A model generated the notes under the pieces. The model saw only the letters and a program-made list of their open reading frames with translations, made no database searches and had not been told where the DNA came from. From positions 1 through 64,000 of the forward strand of contig NZ_WPIK01000014.1 of assembly GCF_009754915.1 (NCBI RefSeq): 64,000 nt of DNA, read 5' to 3'. This DNA is from Mucilaginibacter arboris. Lineage in GTDB: Bacteria > Bacteroidota > Bacteroidia > Sphingobacteriales > Sphingobacteriaceae. Made by a program: the position numbers and the translations under genes. Below are positions 1 through 8,986 of this stretch, one piece after another (positions within the stretch are counted from its first letter, which is position 1; each line of letters starts with the position of its first letter).

Positions 1-505
1 AAAATAGAATTAAAATATAAAAAGTCCGATGAAATTATTGAGCTAATACTTTCAGTCGAACTAAACAGCCTATTTAATAAAATATTAAAAAAAATAAGTC
101 AACTTGAAGACTTATTTTTTCATAAGGAGCTTAAAATAATTATAAAAAAAGGAACTCTCTACGAGTTAAGTTTTAACAACTTAGATATTGGGAAACTTAT
201 AAGTAAAGTTAAAGAAGATGACTTATATTATGCTAATTATTTTGATCCTACCCAAGAAGAAAGAACATATTCGTTTATAACTTTAGATATTAATCTGAAG
301 GAATTTAAAAATTTAAGTAATAAATTTAGTGTATCAGACAATAATAAGTGTAGTATTCAACGAATATGGCTATAGCATTAATAATCACAGTTCGAACATT
401 ATGATTAGTAAACTATATCATGAAAGCTTAACTCAAGAAGATGAAATTATAATAATAAAACATATCATTTCTACTCTTAAAAATAATATTCAAAAAAACC
501 TCTGA
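1..505 (+). pseudogene. 3' part of an AT-rich gene of unknown function, apparently frameshifted
   Basis: An open frame runs in from the left edge and stops with TAG at 373-375, giving about 124 residues rich in Lys, Ile, Asn and Leu. The +2 frame across the same place is open without a stop from about 341 to TGA at 503-505. It reads on sensibly through NEYGYSINNHSSNI and a helical tail, so the two frames look like one protein of about 165 visible residues interrupted by a one-base shift near 345-360. The family is not recognised and no domain is visible. Base composition is much poorer in G+C than rmuC next door, which suggests acquired DNA. The shift could be a real mutation or a sequencing error in an A/T-rich stretch; a downstream ATG at 401 could also start a separate 34-codon ORF. 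Confidence 0.5.
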
Positions 506-510
506 TCTGT

Positions 511-550
511 CATTTACTAAAATTACTTTTGATAAAATTTTTAGTAAATG
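511..550. terminator. Perfect 12-bp inverted repeat overlapping the rmuC start codon
   Basis: CATTTACTAAAA at 511-522 is matched by its exact reverse complement at 539-550, with a 16-nt loop. The right arm contains the rmuC ATG (548-550). It may be the terminator of the upstream AT-rich gene, or a structure that hides the rmuC start in read-through transcripts. There is no clear T-run after it. Confidence 0.4.
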
Positions 551-1927
551 AATACCATTCTCCTCGTTGCGGTTCTCGTTATTTTGCTCGTTACTGTTTT
601 TATCCTGCTAAAAACAGCATCGCCCAAAATGGGTTTTTCTGCGGAGGATTTGAAGCGTTTGCAGGAGGAGAATATCCAGCTTAAAATCAGTTTGGGAAAG
701 GCAGAAGAACGTGCTGCAAATTTGCATCAGGAGAAAGAAAACATCAGCATTTTATTACGGGAAGAACAGGACCGTTTAATTGCTGATCTGGCCGAGGAAC
801 GCGATTTACACAACGAAACCAAACAGCATTTAGAACGAAGCAATGCTTTTTTTACCGCCCAAAAAGAGCAATTGGAACAGCAGAAAATAGAAGTGGAGCA
901 AACACGCCAGCATTTTCAGCGGGAATTTGAAAATGTAGCCAATAAAATCCTCGAAGAAAAAACACAGAAATTTACAGAATCCAACCGCAGCAATATGGAT
1001 TTGCTGCTTCATCCGCTGAAAGAAAACATCAAAGCTTTTGAAGAAAAAGTGGATAAAGTTTACAAAGAGGAATCTAACGAACGGTTTACATTAAAAGGCA
1101 CGATTGATGAGTTGATCAAGCAAACCAAGATCATTCAGGATGATGCCACCAATCTTACCAAAGCGTTAAAAGGCGATACCAAAATGCAGGGAAACTGGGG
1201 CGAAGTTATTTTAGACCGCGTGCTGGAAGCTTCCGGCTTGAAACAAGGCGAAAGTTATACCAAACAAGGCAAAAACATGAACCTTTTTGATGAAGCAGGA
1301 AACCGTTTCCAGCCGGATGTGATCGTTCATCTGCCGGAAAATAAACACCTGATCATCGATTCCAAAGTATCTTTGATCGCTTATGAACGGCTGGTTAATT
1401 CCATCACCGAAGAAGAAAAATTAAGGCATTTAAAATCACATGTCGATTCCGTAAAAAATCATATTGCCGGACTTAGTTCAAAAAGTTACCAGAACCTTGC
1501 CGGCCTAACTTCTCCTGAATTTGTTCTGCTTTTTGTGCCGATAGAATCTTCTTTTTCCATCGCTATTCAGCACGACCTGGAACTGTTTGATTTTGCCTGG
1601 AAAAAGCGTGTGGTGCTGGTTACGCCTTCTACGCTGCTGGCTACTTTAAAAACCATCGCTTCGGTTTGGAAACAGGAACAGCAAACCAAAAACGCAGTAG
1701 ATATTGCTACCAAAGCCGGCGCTTTGTACGATAAATTTGTTGGCTTTACAGAAGATATGAAAAAGATTGGCCAGCACATAGACCGCAGCAAAGAGGTTTA
1801 TAACGATGCCTACAGCAAATTAACTTCCGGCAGCGGAAACCTGGCCAGCCGCGCAGAAACACTTCGAAAATTAGGCGCTAAAAACAGCAAGCAACTTGAC
1901 CAGAAATTATTATCTGATGAAGAATAA
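548..1927 (+). CDS. rmuC: DNA recombination protein RmuC
   Basis: The 459-residue product has one N-terminal membrane helix (about residues 3-22). A long charged coiled coil rich in Glu, Lys and Gln follows (about 30-150), and then the conserved RmuC domain (about 170-440). That domain includes the segments GNWGEVILDRVLEASGL and HLIIDSKVSLIAYERLV, which are typical of the family. RmuC proteins limit recombination at inverted repeats and carry a predicted nuclease-like fold; the biochemical activity is not well settled. Length fits the family. The ATG at 548 gives the expected membrane anchor, although it lies inside an inverted repeat. The neighbour thiL converges on it 39 bp downstream, so the gene is probably transcribed alone. 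Confidence 0.92.
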   Translation: MNTILLVAVLVILLVTVFILLKTASPKMGFSAEDLKRLQEENIQLKISLGKAEERAANLHQEKENISILLREEQDRLIADLAEERDLHNETKQHLERSNAFFTAQKEQLEQQKIEVEQTRQHFQREFENVANKILEEKTQKFTESNRSNMDLLLHPLKENIKAFEEKVDKVYKEESNERFTLKGTIDELIKQTKIIQDDATNLTKALKGDTKMQGNWGEVILDRVLEASGLKQGESYTKQGKNMNLFDEAGNRFQPDVIVHLPENKHLIIDSKVSLIAYERLVNSITEEEKLRHLKSHVDSVKNHIAGLSSKSYQNLAGLTSPEFVLLFVPIESSFSIAIQHDLELFDFAWKKRVVLVTPSTLLATLKTIASVWKQEQQTKNAVDIATKAGALYDKFVGFTEDMKKIGQHIDRSKEVYNDAYSKLTSGSGNLASRAETLRKLGAKNSKQLDQKLLSDEE

Positions 1928-1933
1928 TTGCTG

Positions 1934-1946
1934 ATGCTTCTTTTAC
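1934..1946. repeat. Interspersed motif copy, 9 bp after the rmuC stop
   Basis: ATGCTTCTTTTAC lies between the convergent rmuC and thiL genes. It is one of the exact copies of the window-wide motif (core GCTTCTTTTA, 1936-1945). Confidence 0.75.
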
Positions 1947-1966
1947 GGGTACTTTTTAGATAAACC

Positions 1967-3007
1967 TTACTTCATAAAAGCGTTCCAGCCCTGCGCTTTC
2001 AGTTCATGCACATTCCCGGATTTAGAAACTAAATTACAGCCTGCAGAAGCTTCTGTAATATGTCCGATGATACTAATGTCAGCATTGTACCTGATCTTCT
2101 CGTAATCGTCTTGTTTAATGGTAAAAAGGAGTTCATAATCTTCTCCTCCACTTAAAGCACAAACGGTAGGATCGAGGCCGAACTCGCGCGCCGTTTCATA
2201 AGTCATCGGATCGATCGGGATTTTTTCCTCGTAAAGAGAGCATCCTTTGTTACTTTGCGTGCATATGTGCAGGATTTCGGAAGCCAGACCATCAGAAACA
2301 TCGATCATGGAAGTTGGCTTGATTTTCAATTCTTTTAAAATATCAATAATATCTCCACGGGCTTCCGGTTTTAACTGGCGTTCTACAATGTAATCTTTGC
2401 CTTCCAAGTCAGGCTGAATATTTGGATTTGAGAGATAAACCTGTTTTTCCCGTTCCAGCAGCTGCAAGCCAACATAAGCGCCGCCCAGATCGCCGGAAAC
2501 ACAGATTAAATCGCCTTCTCCGGCTGTGTTACGGTAAACAACATCCGCTTCATCTGCATAACCAATGCTCGTTACACTAATTACCAAACCTTGCTTGGAA
2601 GCAGAAGTATCGCCGCCAACCAGATCTACCTTGTATTGCTGACAGGCCAACATCACGCCCTGGTACAATTCTTCAACTGCTTCTAAAGGAAATTTACTGG
2701 AAATCCCGATAGAAAAAGTGATCTGGCTGGTCGTGCCATTCATCGCATAAATATCGCTTAAATTTACTTGTACTGCTTTGAAACCTAAGTGTTTAAGCGG
2801 AACATAAGCCAGATCGAAGTGGACGCCTTCCAGCAATAGATCTGTAGAAATCAATGTTTTTTTACCGGCAAAATCCATTACGGCAGCATCATCACCAATT
2901 CCTTTTACAGAAGTATGATCCAGCAATTTAAAATTTTTGGTAAGATGACTGATCAAGCCAAATTCGCCCAAAGCCGCTATCTCTGTTTTTTCTTTATTAT
3001 CGAACAT
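1967..3007 (-). CDS. thiL: Thiamine-monophosphate kinase
   Basis: ThiL phosphorylates thiamine monophosphate with ATP to give thiamine diphosphate, the last step of the pathway, in the cytoplasm. The 346-residue protein has the AIR-synthase/PurM-like layout of the family. It carries GIGDDAAV (36-43), the metal-binding GGDTSAS (131-137), DVSDG (236-240) and SGGEDYELLF (286-295). All key acidic motifs are present and the length is normal. It is transcribed toward rmuC and is separated from nadA upstream by a repeat-filled spacer of about 200 bp, so it is probably monocistronic. No other thiamine genes and no TPP riboswitch are seen nearby. Confidence 0.95.
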   Translation of the reverse strand: MFDNKEKTEIAALGEFGLISHLTKNFKLLDHTSVKGIGDDAAVMDFAGKKTLISTDLLLEGVHFDLAYVPLKHLGFKAVQVNLSDIYAMNGTTSQITFSIGISSKFPLEAVEELYQGVMLACQQYKVDLVGGDTSASKQGLVISVTSIGYADEADVVYRNTAGEGDLICVSGDLGGAYVGLQLLEREKQVYLSNPNIQPDLEGKDYIVERQLKPEARGDIIDILKELKIKPTSMIDVSDGLASEILHICTQSNKGCSLYEEKIPIDPMTYETAREFGLDPTVCALSGGEDYELLFTIKQDDYEKIRYNADISIIGHITEASAGCNLVSKSGNVHELKAQGWNAFMK

Positions 3008-3020
3008 TGTTTTTTTATTT

Positions 3021-3197
3021 GATTACACCGATTTTTTGAGTTGATTTCACAGATTTGGATAAGATTGTACTGATTTTAAATTATATTTTTGATGCTTCTT
3101 TTATCACCTAAAAATCTATAAAATCTTCTTTAAAATCTTTTCATAATCAATTGTAATCACGTAAAAATCGGTGTAATCCTTTCTAATCTGTGAAATC
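3021..3197. repeat. Intergenic repeat cluster between thiL and nadA
   Basis: GATTACACCGATTTTT (3021-3036) reappears as its reverse complement at 3163-3178, and GATTTCACAGATT (3043-3055) reappears inverted at 3185-3197. The order is A-B then A'-B', so it is not one simple hairpin. Related 'aatctgtgaaatc' words fill the spacer, and a long-form copy of the interspersed motif sits at 3091-3115. Confidence 0.6.
3091..3115. repeat. Interspersed motif, long form
   Basis: This copy shows the full version: GATGCTTCTTTTATC followed by ACCTAAAAAT. The same extended sequence recurs near 43812, 59805 and 63557. Confidence 0.8.
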
Positions 3198-3203
3198 TTT
3201 CTC

Positions 3204-4196
3204 CTATAACCCTAAACGCGCCGAAATTTCCAGCATTCTTTCAATCGGTTTTACAGCTTTTACAATAATATCTTCCGGTACAAAAATTTCCGGCTGCTCA
3301 TTTTTCATACATAAATAAAGCTTCTCCAATGTATTTCTTCTCATGTGCGGACAATCGTTACAAGCACAGGTATTATTGGGCGGCGCCGGGATGAATTTTT
3401 TTCCCGGGTTTGCCCTTTCCATCTGGTGCAAAATTCCTGATTCTGTAGCCACGATAAACTCGGTTGCTGCATTTTTGCTCGTATAATTCAGCAATCCGGT
3501 TGTTGAACCGATGTAATCGGCCATCTCCAAAATTGCGTCTTCACATTCCGGGTGCGCAATAAATTTTGCAGCCGGGTAACGCTCTTTTAGCTTAGTAATT
3601 TTTTCTCTCGAAAAAATTTCGTGGACCATACAGGCACCGTTCCATAAAACCAGATTACGTCCAGTTTTTTTCGCTACATATTTTCCCAGATTTCGATCTG
3701 GCCCAAAGATAATTTCTTGTTCCGGCGGCAAACTTTTTACAATTTGTACCGCATTGCTCGATGTACAAACAATATCGCTCATCGCTTTTAATTCAGCCGT
3801 ACAGTTCACATAAGTAATCACTAAATGGTCCGGATATTGCTCTTTAAACTTCTTAAACAAATGCGGCGGGCAACTATCAGCCAGCGAACAACCTGCTTTT
3901 AAATCCGGAAGCAATACTTTTTTCTTTGGCGACAAAATTTTGGCTGTTTCTGCCATAAAATGTACGCCTGCAAAAACGATTATATCCGCATCTGTTTTCG
4001 CTGCCTGCTGCGAAAGCCCCAAACTGTCTCCAATATAATCTGCAATATCCTGAATATCATTTTCCTGGTAGTAATGCGCTAATAAAACGGCATTTTTTTC
4101 TTTTTTTAATTTTTCAATCTCCGTAAAAAGATCGAGCGACGGATCGATGTATTCGTCAGCAAATCCTTTAACTTGTATTTCTTCAAAAGTATCCAT
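3204..4196 (-). CDS. nadA: Quinolinate synthase A
   Basis: NadA condenses iminoaspartate (made by NadB) with dihydroxyacetone phosphate to form quinolinate for NAD synthesis, using an oxygen-sensitive [4Fe-4S] cluster. The 330-residue protein shows [18 protein letters not shown] near residue 41 and the conserved cysteines C103 ([12 protein letters not shown]), C189 (NGAC) and the CACNDC group (277-282). It also has GPDRNLG and HPEC. It is divergent from nadB across a 407-bp spacer, so the two NAD genes are paired but not in one operon. nadC is not in the window. A TACTTTTG element on the minus strand about 100 bp upstream may be its promoter. Confidence 0.95.
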   Translation of the reverse strand: MDTFEEIQVKGFADEYIDPSLDLFTEIEKLKKEKNAVLLAHYYQENDIQDIADYIGDSLGLSQQAAKTDADIIVFAGVHFMAETAKILSPKKKVLLPDLKAGCSLADSCPPHLFKKFKEQYPDHLVITYVNCTAELKAMSDIVCTSSNAVQIVKSLPPEQEIIFGPDRNLGKYVAKKTGRNLVLWNGACMVHEIFSREKITKLKERYPAAKFIAHPECEDAILEMADYIGSTTGLLNYTSKNAATEFIVATESGILHQMERANPGKKFIPAPPNNTCACNDCPHMRRNTLEKLYLCMKNEQPEIFVPEDIIVKAVKPIERMLEISARLGL

Positions 4197-4603
4197 TTTT
4201 AACAGTTCAATAAAAACAACTTATTCTTTAAAAAATAAAACTATCATTTGTTAGTGTGTTAATTTCGTTTAAAAATCGGTATTAAAATATTTGCAAAAGT
4301 AGTTGATGTATTGTTATCAACATCTTTTAAACAAAATGTTTACTTTATTATGCTGATTTACTGCTTCTTTTATCTGCCAAAGAAAATTCGAGAAGTTTTA
4401 CTGTGCATTATTTGCTTTCCTTGCACTGTTAACAATGTAAGTAAATTATGTTGGTAATTGCTTAGTAATAATACCGGCTTAAAGTGTTATCCACACTAAT
4501 TCGAACTAAAATATATTTGCTACTTTTTTATCACCGCCAAATTAACATCTTTACTGGTGTTATAAACAATGTGTTGAATAGGTTGGTTTTTCACTAAAAA
4601 AGC
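4197..4603. promoter_or_regulatory. Divergent nadA-nadB control region
   Basis: This 407-bp AT-rich spacer must hold promoters for both genes. On the minus strand TACTTTTG (plus-strand 4294-4301) fits the Bacteroidetes -7 element TAnnTTTG for nadA. Directly next to it is the dyad GTTGAT-N8-ATCAAC (4302-4321), placed where an operator would act. On the plus strand TATATTTG at 4512-4519 fits a -7 element for nadB. No convincing -33 box accompanies either. A motif copy (CTGCTTCTTTTATC, 4361-4374) is also present. No extra gene is seen. Confidence 0.4.
4361..4374. repeat. Interspersed motif copy in the nadA-nadB spacer
   Basis: CTGCTTCTTTTATC contains the exact core at 4363-4372. The usual 'AT' before the core is 'CT' here. 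Confidence 0.65.
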
Positions 4604-6196
4604 ATGAGTAAAATTGTTGATTACCTGGTTATCGGTTCTGGTATTGCCGGACTTAGTTTTGCCCTTAAGGCCGCGCAATATGGTAAGGTACTGATTGTTA
4701 CAAAGTCGAATGAAGATGAATCGAACACGAAGTACGCCCAGGGAGGTGTTGCGGTAGTTGTGGATAAAGAGGAAGATTCGTTTGAAAAACATATTGAAGA
4801 TACGCTGATTGCCGGCGATGGTTTATGCAATGAAGAAGTGGTGAAGATTGTGGTAGAAGAAGGCCCGCCGAGAATTAAAGAAATTATTGATTACGGAACG
4901 AACTTTGATAAAACCCAGCAAGGCGTTTTTGATCTGGCAAAAGAAGGCGGGCACTCTGAAAGCCGTGTGCTGCATTATAAAGATATTACCGGTTTTGAAA
5001 TTGAACGTGCTTTGCTGGAGCAGATCCACCAGCATAAAAACATTGAAATTTTAACACATTATTTTGCCATAGACCTGATTACGCAGCATCATTTAGGGGA
5101 ATTTGTAGATCGTTCGAGCACTGATATTACCTGTTTTGGTATTTATGCTTTAAATAATAATACGAAAAAAGTTGAAAAATTCCTGTCTAAAGTAACGGTG
5201 ATGGCTTCCGGAGGTGCCGGCCATATTTACTCAATTACCACCAATCCAACTATTGCAACCGGCGATGGTGTGGCAATGGTTTATCGTGCAAAAGGAAAAG
5301 TGCGTGATATGGAGTTTATCCAGTTCCATCCGACAGCTTTGTACAATCCGGGCGATTATCCTTCTTTTTTAATTTCTGAAGCCGTTCGTGGTTTTGGCGG
5401 TATTCTAAAGCGAAGGAACGGGGAGGAGTTTATGCAGGAATACGACCCGCGGAAATCTTTGGCACCGAGAGATATTGTAGCACGTGCGATTGATGCAGAA
5501 ATGAAAAAATCTGGAGATGATTTTGTTTATCTGGATATCCGGCACCGCAGTAAAGAAGATTTACTGAACCATTTTCCAAATATTTACGCCAAATGTTTGT
5601 CTATCGGTATTGATATGACAAAGGATATGATTCCTGTTTCTCCAGCCAGTCATTATATGTGTGGAGGGATTATGGTTGATACACACGGGCGATCTTCTAT
5701 TTTAAACTTATATGCCTGCGGCGAATGTTCTTCTACTGGTTTACATGGCGCTAACCGGCTGGCTTCCAATTCGCTTTTAGAAGCCTTGGTTTTTGCCCAT
5801 CGTATTTTTGAAGATGCCGTACCAAAAGCTGATGCTTCTTTTATGCCACAAAATATCCCGGACTGGAATGAGTTTGGTGTTGCCCAGCAAAACGAGGATA
5901 TCCTGGTAACGCATAATATCCGCGAAATGCAGAAAATTATGAACGATTATGTAGGAATTGTACGATCAGATTTTCGGTCGGAAAGGGCATTGCGAAGATT
6001 GCGTTTGCTGTATGAAGAAACGGAAGATTTCTACAAAAAGACAAAATTATCGGTTAAATTATGTGAGTTGCGAAACCTAATTCAGGTTGCCTATTTGGTT
6101 GTTAAATCTGCCATGGCAAGAAAAGAGAGTAGAGGATTACATTACACAACGGATTATCCAAACCATGCAAAAGAATTATACAATACAATTATGTAA
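4604..6196 (+). CDS. nadB: L-aspartate oxidase
   Basis: NadB oxidises L-aspartate to iminoaspartate with FAD and passes it to NadA. The 530-residue protein starts with the dinucleotide-binding GSGIAG (11-16), then KYAQGGVAVV, and has GLHGANRLASNSLLEALVF near residues 380-395. These are hallmarks of the succinate dehydrogenase/aspartate oxidase flavoprotein family. A C-terminal helical domain completes a normal length. It is separate from the respiratory SdhA at 23.3 kb, which carries the SdhA-type N-terminus and subunit context. The interspersed motif occurs within the gene (5834-5843, reading D-A-S-F), and another copy follows the stop by 11 bp. Confidence 0.95.
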   Translation: MSKIVDYLVIGSGIAGLSFALKAAQYGKVLIVTKSNEDESNTKYAQGGVAVVVDKEEDSFEKHIEDTLIAGDGLCNEEVVKIVVEEGPPRIKEIIDYGTNFDKTQQGVFDLAKEGGHSESRVLHYKDITGFEIERALLEQIHQHKNIEILTHYFAIDLITQHHLGEFVDRSSTDITCFGIYALNNNTKKVEKFLSKVTVMASGGAGHIYSITTNPTIATGDGVAMVYRAKGKVRDMEFIQFHPTALYNPGDYPSFLISEAVRGFGGILKRRNGEEFMQEYDPRKSLAPRDIVARAIDAEMKKSGDDFVYLDIRHRSKEDLLNHFPNIYAKCLSIGIDMTKDMIPVSPASHYMCGGIMVDTHGRSSILNLYACGECSSTGLHGANRLASNSLLEALVFAHRIFEDAVPKADASFMPQNIPDWNEFGVAQQNEDILVTHNIREMQKIMNDYVGIVRSDFRSERALRRLRLLYEETEDFYKKTKLSVKLCELRNLIQVAYLVVKSAMARKESRGLHYTTDYPNHAKELYNTIM

Positions 6197-6198
6197 AA

Positions 6199-6219
6199 AT
6201 AGGTGATAAAAGAAGCATC
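6199..6219. repeat. Interspersed motif, reverse orientation, after nadB
   Basis: ATAGGTGATAAAAGAAGCAT begins a few bases after the nadB stop; the exact core is at 6207-6216. Confidence 0.78.
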
Positions 6220-6269
6220 AAATAAAACACAAGACCGAAAAACGAGATTCGAACAAAAAACTTATAGAC

Positions 6270-6596
6270 ATGTCTTTTCACATTATTTCTGTAATAGCAT
6301 TAATTATAATCATTCTTTATTTACGCAAAATTCAAGATGTTTTAATCGATATCCGAACTGATTTATTTGATTTTAAATCTGAAAAAGCTGAAGTAGAATA
6401 TTGGATTAGCAAAGCTAAAGGAAACAGAGAGTTAGAATATGAAGCGCTGTTGAAAATTGTTTTTAGCGCATTGCTTAATCCTTTAATAAAACCTGAAAAC
6501 AGAAGAAAAAGATATGATGAATTAAAGGAATTGTATCAGGAGAACTTTGAACAAGCTGGATTTAAATTTCCGGAGTATTTGTTTTTGAATGAATAA
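6270..6596 (+). CDS. Small membrane-anchored protein of unknown function
   Basis: The 108-residue product starts with a hydrophobic helix (about residues 4-20). A charged, helical soluble part follows, with many Lys and Glu (KSEKAEVEYWISKAKGN), and it ends in FPEYLFLNE. I do not recognise the family. Base composition is more AT-rich than the flanking genes. It sits between nadB and a tRNA on the other strand, with no operon partner. The clean N-terminal anchor and amphipathic C-terminal half support a real gene. Confidence 0.6.
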   Translation: MSFHIISVIALIIIILYLRKIQDVLIDIRTDLFDFKSEKAEVEYWISKAKGNRELEYEALLKIVFSALLNPLIKPENRRKRYDELKELYQENFEQAGFKFPEYLFLNE

Positions 6597-6609
6597 AATC
6601 AGGTTGAGA

Positions 6610-6685
6610 TGGAGCGGAAAACGGGATTCGAACCCGCGGCCTTCAGTTTGGGAAACTGATGCTCTACCGGCTGAGCTATTTCCGC
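6610..6685 (-). tRNA. tRNA-Gly, anticodon CCC
   Basis: On the minus strand the 76-nt sequence folds as a full cloverleaf. The acceptor GCGGAAA pairs with TTTCCGC, and the D-stem is GCTC/GAGC. The anticodon stem is TCAGT/ACTGA with loop TTCCCAA, so the anticodon is CCC (reads GGG). The T-arm GCGGG/CCCGT carries loop TTCGAAT. The discriminator base is U73, as expected for bacterial tRNA-Gly, and CCA is encoded. Confidence 0.95.
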
Positions 6686-6717
6686 TTATTAAAAGCTAAA
6701 TTATAAAATTTATTGAT

Positions 6718-7236
6718 ATGCCACCACTTCTTTTACCGGTAAAAAATAAGTATCCGGTTATCGGTCAGGATTGTTTTATTGCTGAAAATGCCACTATTGT
6801 TGGCGATGTAACCATCGGGAACCAATGTTCTGTTTGGTTTAATACGGTTATCCGTGGCGATGTAAATTCAATTACAATTGGCAATCAAACCAATATTCAG
6901 GATGGCGTAATTGTTCATTGTACATACCAAAAAGCAGCAACCGTTATTGGCCATCATGTTTCTGTTGGCCACAATGCTATTATCCACGGCTGTACGCTTA
7001 ATAATTATATTTTAGTAGGAATGGGGTCCATTATTATGGACCATGCCATTGTAGAAGACTATTGTATTATTGCAGCAGGTGCTGTTGTATTGGAAAATAC
7101 AAAATGTGAGTCAGGTTTTATTTATGCCGGAACGCCTGCTAAAAAAGTAAAAGCTGTTTCAGAAGTGCAAATGCAACGACTGAAACAGCTTCCGTTAAAT
7201 TATATTTTGTATTCGAGCTGGTTTACGGACTTGTAG
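6718..7236 (+). CDS. Gamma-carbonic anhydrase-like left-handed beta-helix protein
   Basis: The 172-residue protein shows the hexapeptide-repeat pattern of a left-handed beta helix (for example ATIVGDVTIGNQCSVW and TTIG-type turns). It has the three zinc-ligand histidines of the gamma-carbonic anhydrase/YrdA/PaaY family at H67, H85 and H90 (IVHCTY, VGHNAIIHG). Family members are trimeric; many are annotated as carbonic anhydrases or acyltransferase-like, and the activity here is not proven. It starts 32 bp beyond the tRNA. Its last 14 bp overlap the end of the convergent lipoprotein gene. Confidence 0.88.
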   Translation: MPPLLLPVKNKYPVIGQDCFIAENATIVGDVTIGNQCSVWFNTVIRGDVNSITIGNQTNIQDGVIVHCTYQKAATVIGHHVSVGHNAIIHGCTLNNYILVGMGSIIMDHAIVEDYCIIAAGAVVLENTKCESGFIYAGTPAKKVKAVSEVQMQRLKQLPLNYILYSSWFTDL

Positions 7237-8866
7237 GCGTTCTTGGAACACTGATATTTTCAGTCATATCCCAGTTTGCCCGTAAGCTAATCTCTTTATT
7301 ATAATACCAAATGGGTTCGGGCAGCGTTCTGTTTTTTACATTTCCGGTGTCCCATTTCCCGTTTCTATTTATATCATAAATAATCCTGATCCGGTACTTT
7401 CCAACAGAGTAATCACTAAAAACCAGGTTACCGTTCCGATGGAAAGGTACGCTTTTAATCACCTTTTTATCTGCGTTTAAGAGTTCGAGAATGTAAGATT
7501 TTGAAGTGTCTGGCAAAGTAACGTTGAAAGTCATGCTGCCATAATTTTCCTCTTTGTTCAACTGAAACGAAATCGTCGTTTTCTTGTTTTTGTTACCATA
7601 AATATCTATCAATGCACCTTCATTCAGTAAAACGTCGTAATGTTTTCCTGCTTTCCACGCGTATTTCAATGTATATCTTCTTAAGCTTGAAGTGTCTTTT
7701 TCGAGGCTAAAACCATATTTAGCAACAGAATCTTCGTTTATAATAATTTGTGCTTCATTGGTTGATTCTATCGGCAAATTAGAAATGAGCTGTAAAGTAG
7801 TTTTGGGTTTTAAAGTTCCTCCGCTTAAATTATTGCTGATATTAAGGGTTCTTTTATACGTTTCTTTTTTTCCTCTTCTCAAGGTTACCGTATCTAAAGC
7901 TTTATTGGCAGCTAAAACAGCTACTTTAACAGAATCAAAATCCATCTTACGAAGGTATAACCTCGCAGTATCCGCTTCTTTATTAAACTCTACAATTTTC
8001 TGACTGTTTAAATCATCGTTTTGTATAATGCGCAAAGCAGGCTGGTTTATGCCTTTATTAAAAGTAAAAAACAGTTTTCCATCCGGGTCTATTCTTCTAT
8101 CAACAACCCTAAACTTTTGAGGGATTTGTTTAAACAACTCTAATCTTATTCCTGCTGTATCTTTTTTTAGGTTGATGTCTTTTGGCAATATAGCAATCGA
8201 TTCATTATCGTTATCGTAAATCCTGTTAGGCGATGCTTCTTTTAAGGCATAAATTCTGTAACTATCTGAATGTAAGTTACTTAACTTAAAATTACCTGCA
8301 GTATCAGTTGTGGTAAAGTAGGCAGGTTTCTTTTTACCAAACAAAGCAGGATCCTGTTTACTTGTGAAAATAAAAACGGTAGCTTCTTTTTCTGCTTCCT
8401 GCGTTTCAGAATTAATGACCTTTCCGGCAATTGTTAAAGAATCAATTTCATTTCCGGTTGTAAAAGCATAAGTAAAGTTTTTCAGGATATTGTTTTCGTT
8501 AACATCTCCAATTGCTTTTCCAAAGTTAATTACATACGTTGTATTCTTTTGCAGCGTATCTTTTAAAGTAATTACCAGGCTTTTTTGCTTGATGTGATAT
8601 TCGGGCAATTTTTCCTGGGTAGGAGAGATGCTGATTTCCTGGTACTGGTTGTTTAGTTTAAAATATTCGTCGAACGTTAATACAATTTGTTTTGCGTTAA
8701 ACCTTTTTGTTTTATTTGCTGGCGTTGCGCTTAAAAGTTTAGGTGGCGTTTTGTCTCTCGGCCCGCCTTGTGGTTTTTGAATGCTTGCACAACCAAATAT
8801 AGTAACTATACCTACAAAAACAGCTATTTGCCGTAGGTTAAACATAGATGTCTTTTTAAAGGCCAT
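7223..8866 (-). CDS. Ig-like domain lipoprotein (SbsA/Big_5-type)
   Basis: The 547-residue protein has a lipoprotein signal ending in the lipobox TIFGC (Cys26). It then has a conserved Bacteroidetes start, QKPQGGPRDKTPPKLLSATP. An SbsA/Big_5-like Ig domain follows (about residues 40-135: IVLTFDEYF, TYVINFGKAIGDVNENN). Next comes a carboxypeptidase-regulatory-like segment, and near the end an EF-hand-like DINRNGKWDTG stretch. It is probably anchored to the outer membrane. The substrate or partner is unknown; such proteins are widespread single-copy genes in Bacteroidetes. A second ATG at codon 8 would also leave a complete signal. The interspersed motif lies in it at 8235-8244, reading K-E-A-S. 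Confidence 0.82.
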   Translation of the reverse strand: MAFKKTSMFNLRQIAVFVGIVTIFGCASIQKPQGGPRDKTPPKLLSATPANKTKRFNAKQIVLTFDEYFKLNNQYQEISISPTQEKLPEYHIKQKSLVITLKDTLQKNTTYVINFGKAIGDVNENNILKNFTYAFTTGNEIDSLTIAGKVINSETQEAEKEATVFIFTSKQDPALFGKKKPAYFTTTDTAGNFKLSNLHSDSYRIYALKEASPNRIYDNDNESIAILPKDINLKKDTAGIRLELFKQIPQKFRVVDRRIDPDGKLFFTFNKGINQPALRIIQNDDLNSQKIVEFNKEADTARLYLRKMDFDSVKVAVLAANKALDTVTLRRGKKETYKRTLNISNNLSGGTLKPKTTLQLISNLPIESTNEAQIIINEDSVAKYGFSLEKDTSSLRRYTLKYAWKAGKHYDVLLNEGALIDIYGNKNKKTTISFQLNKEENYGSMTFNVTLPDTSKSYILELLNADKKVIKSVPFHRNGNLVFSDYSVGKYRIRIIYDINRNGKWDTGNVKNRTLPEPIWYYNKEISLRANWDMTENISVPRTPTSP

Positions 8867-8986
8867 TTAGATGCGTTATAATCGAATATTTATTTTTGAT
8901 GAAGATTAACATTAAAAAAATAAAATCTTCTTTTATAAACAATTATTTTTTAGGGTGAAGAATGCTAATTATTATAAATTTTTTAT

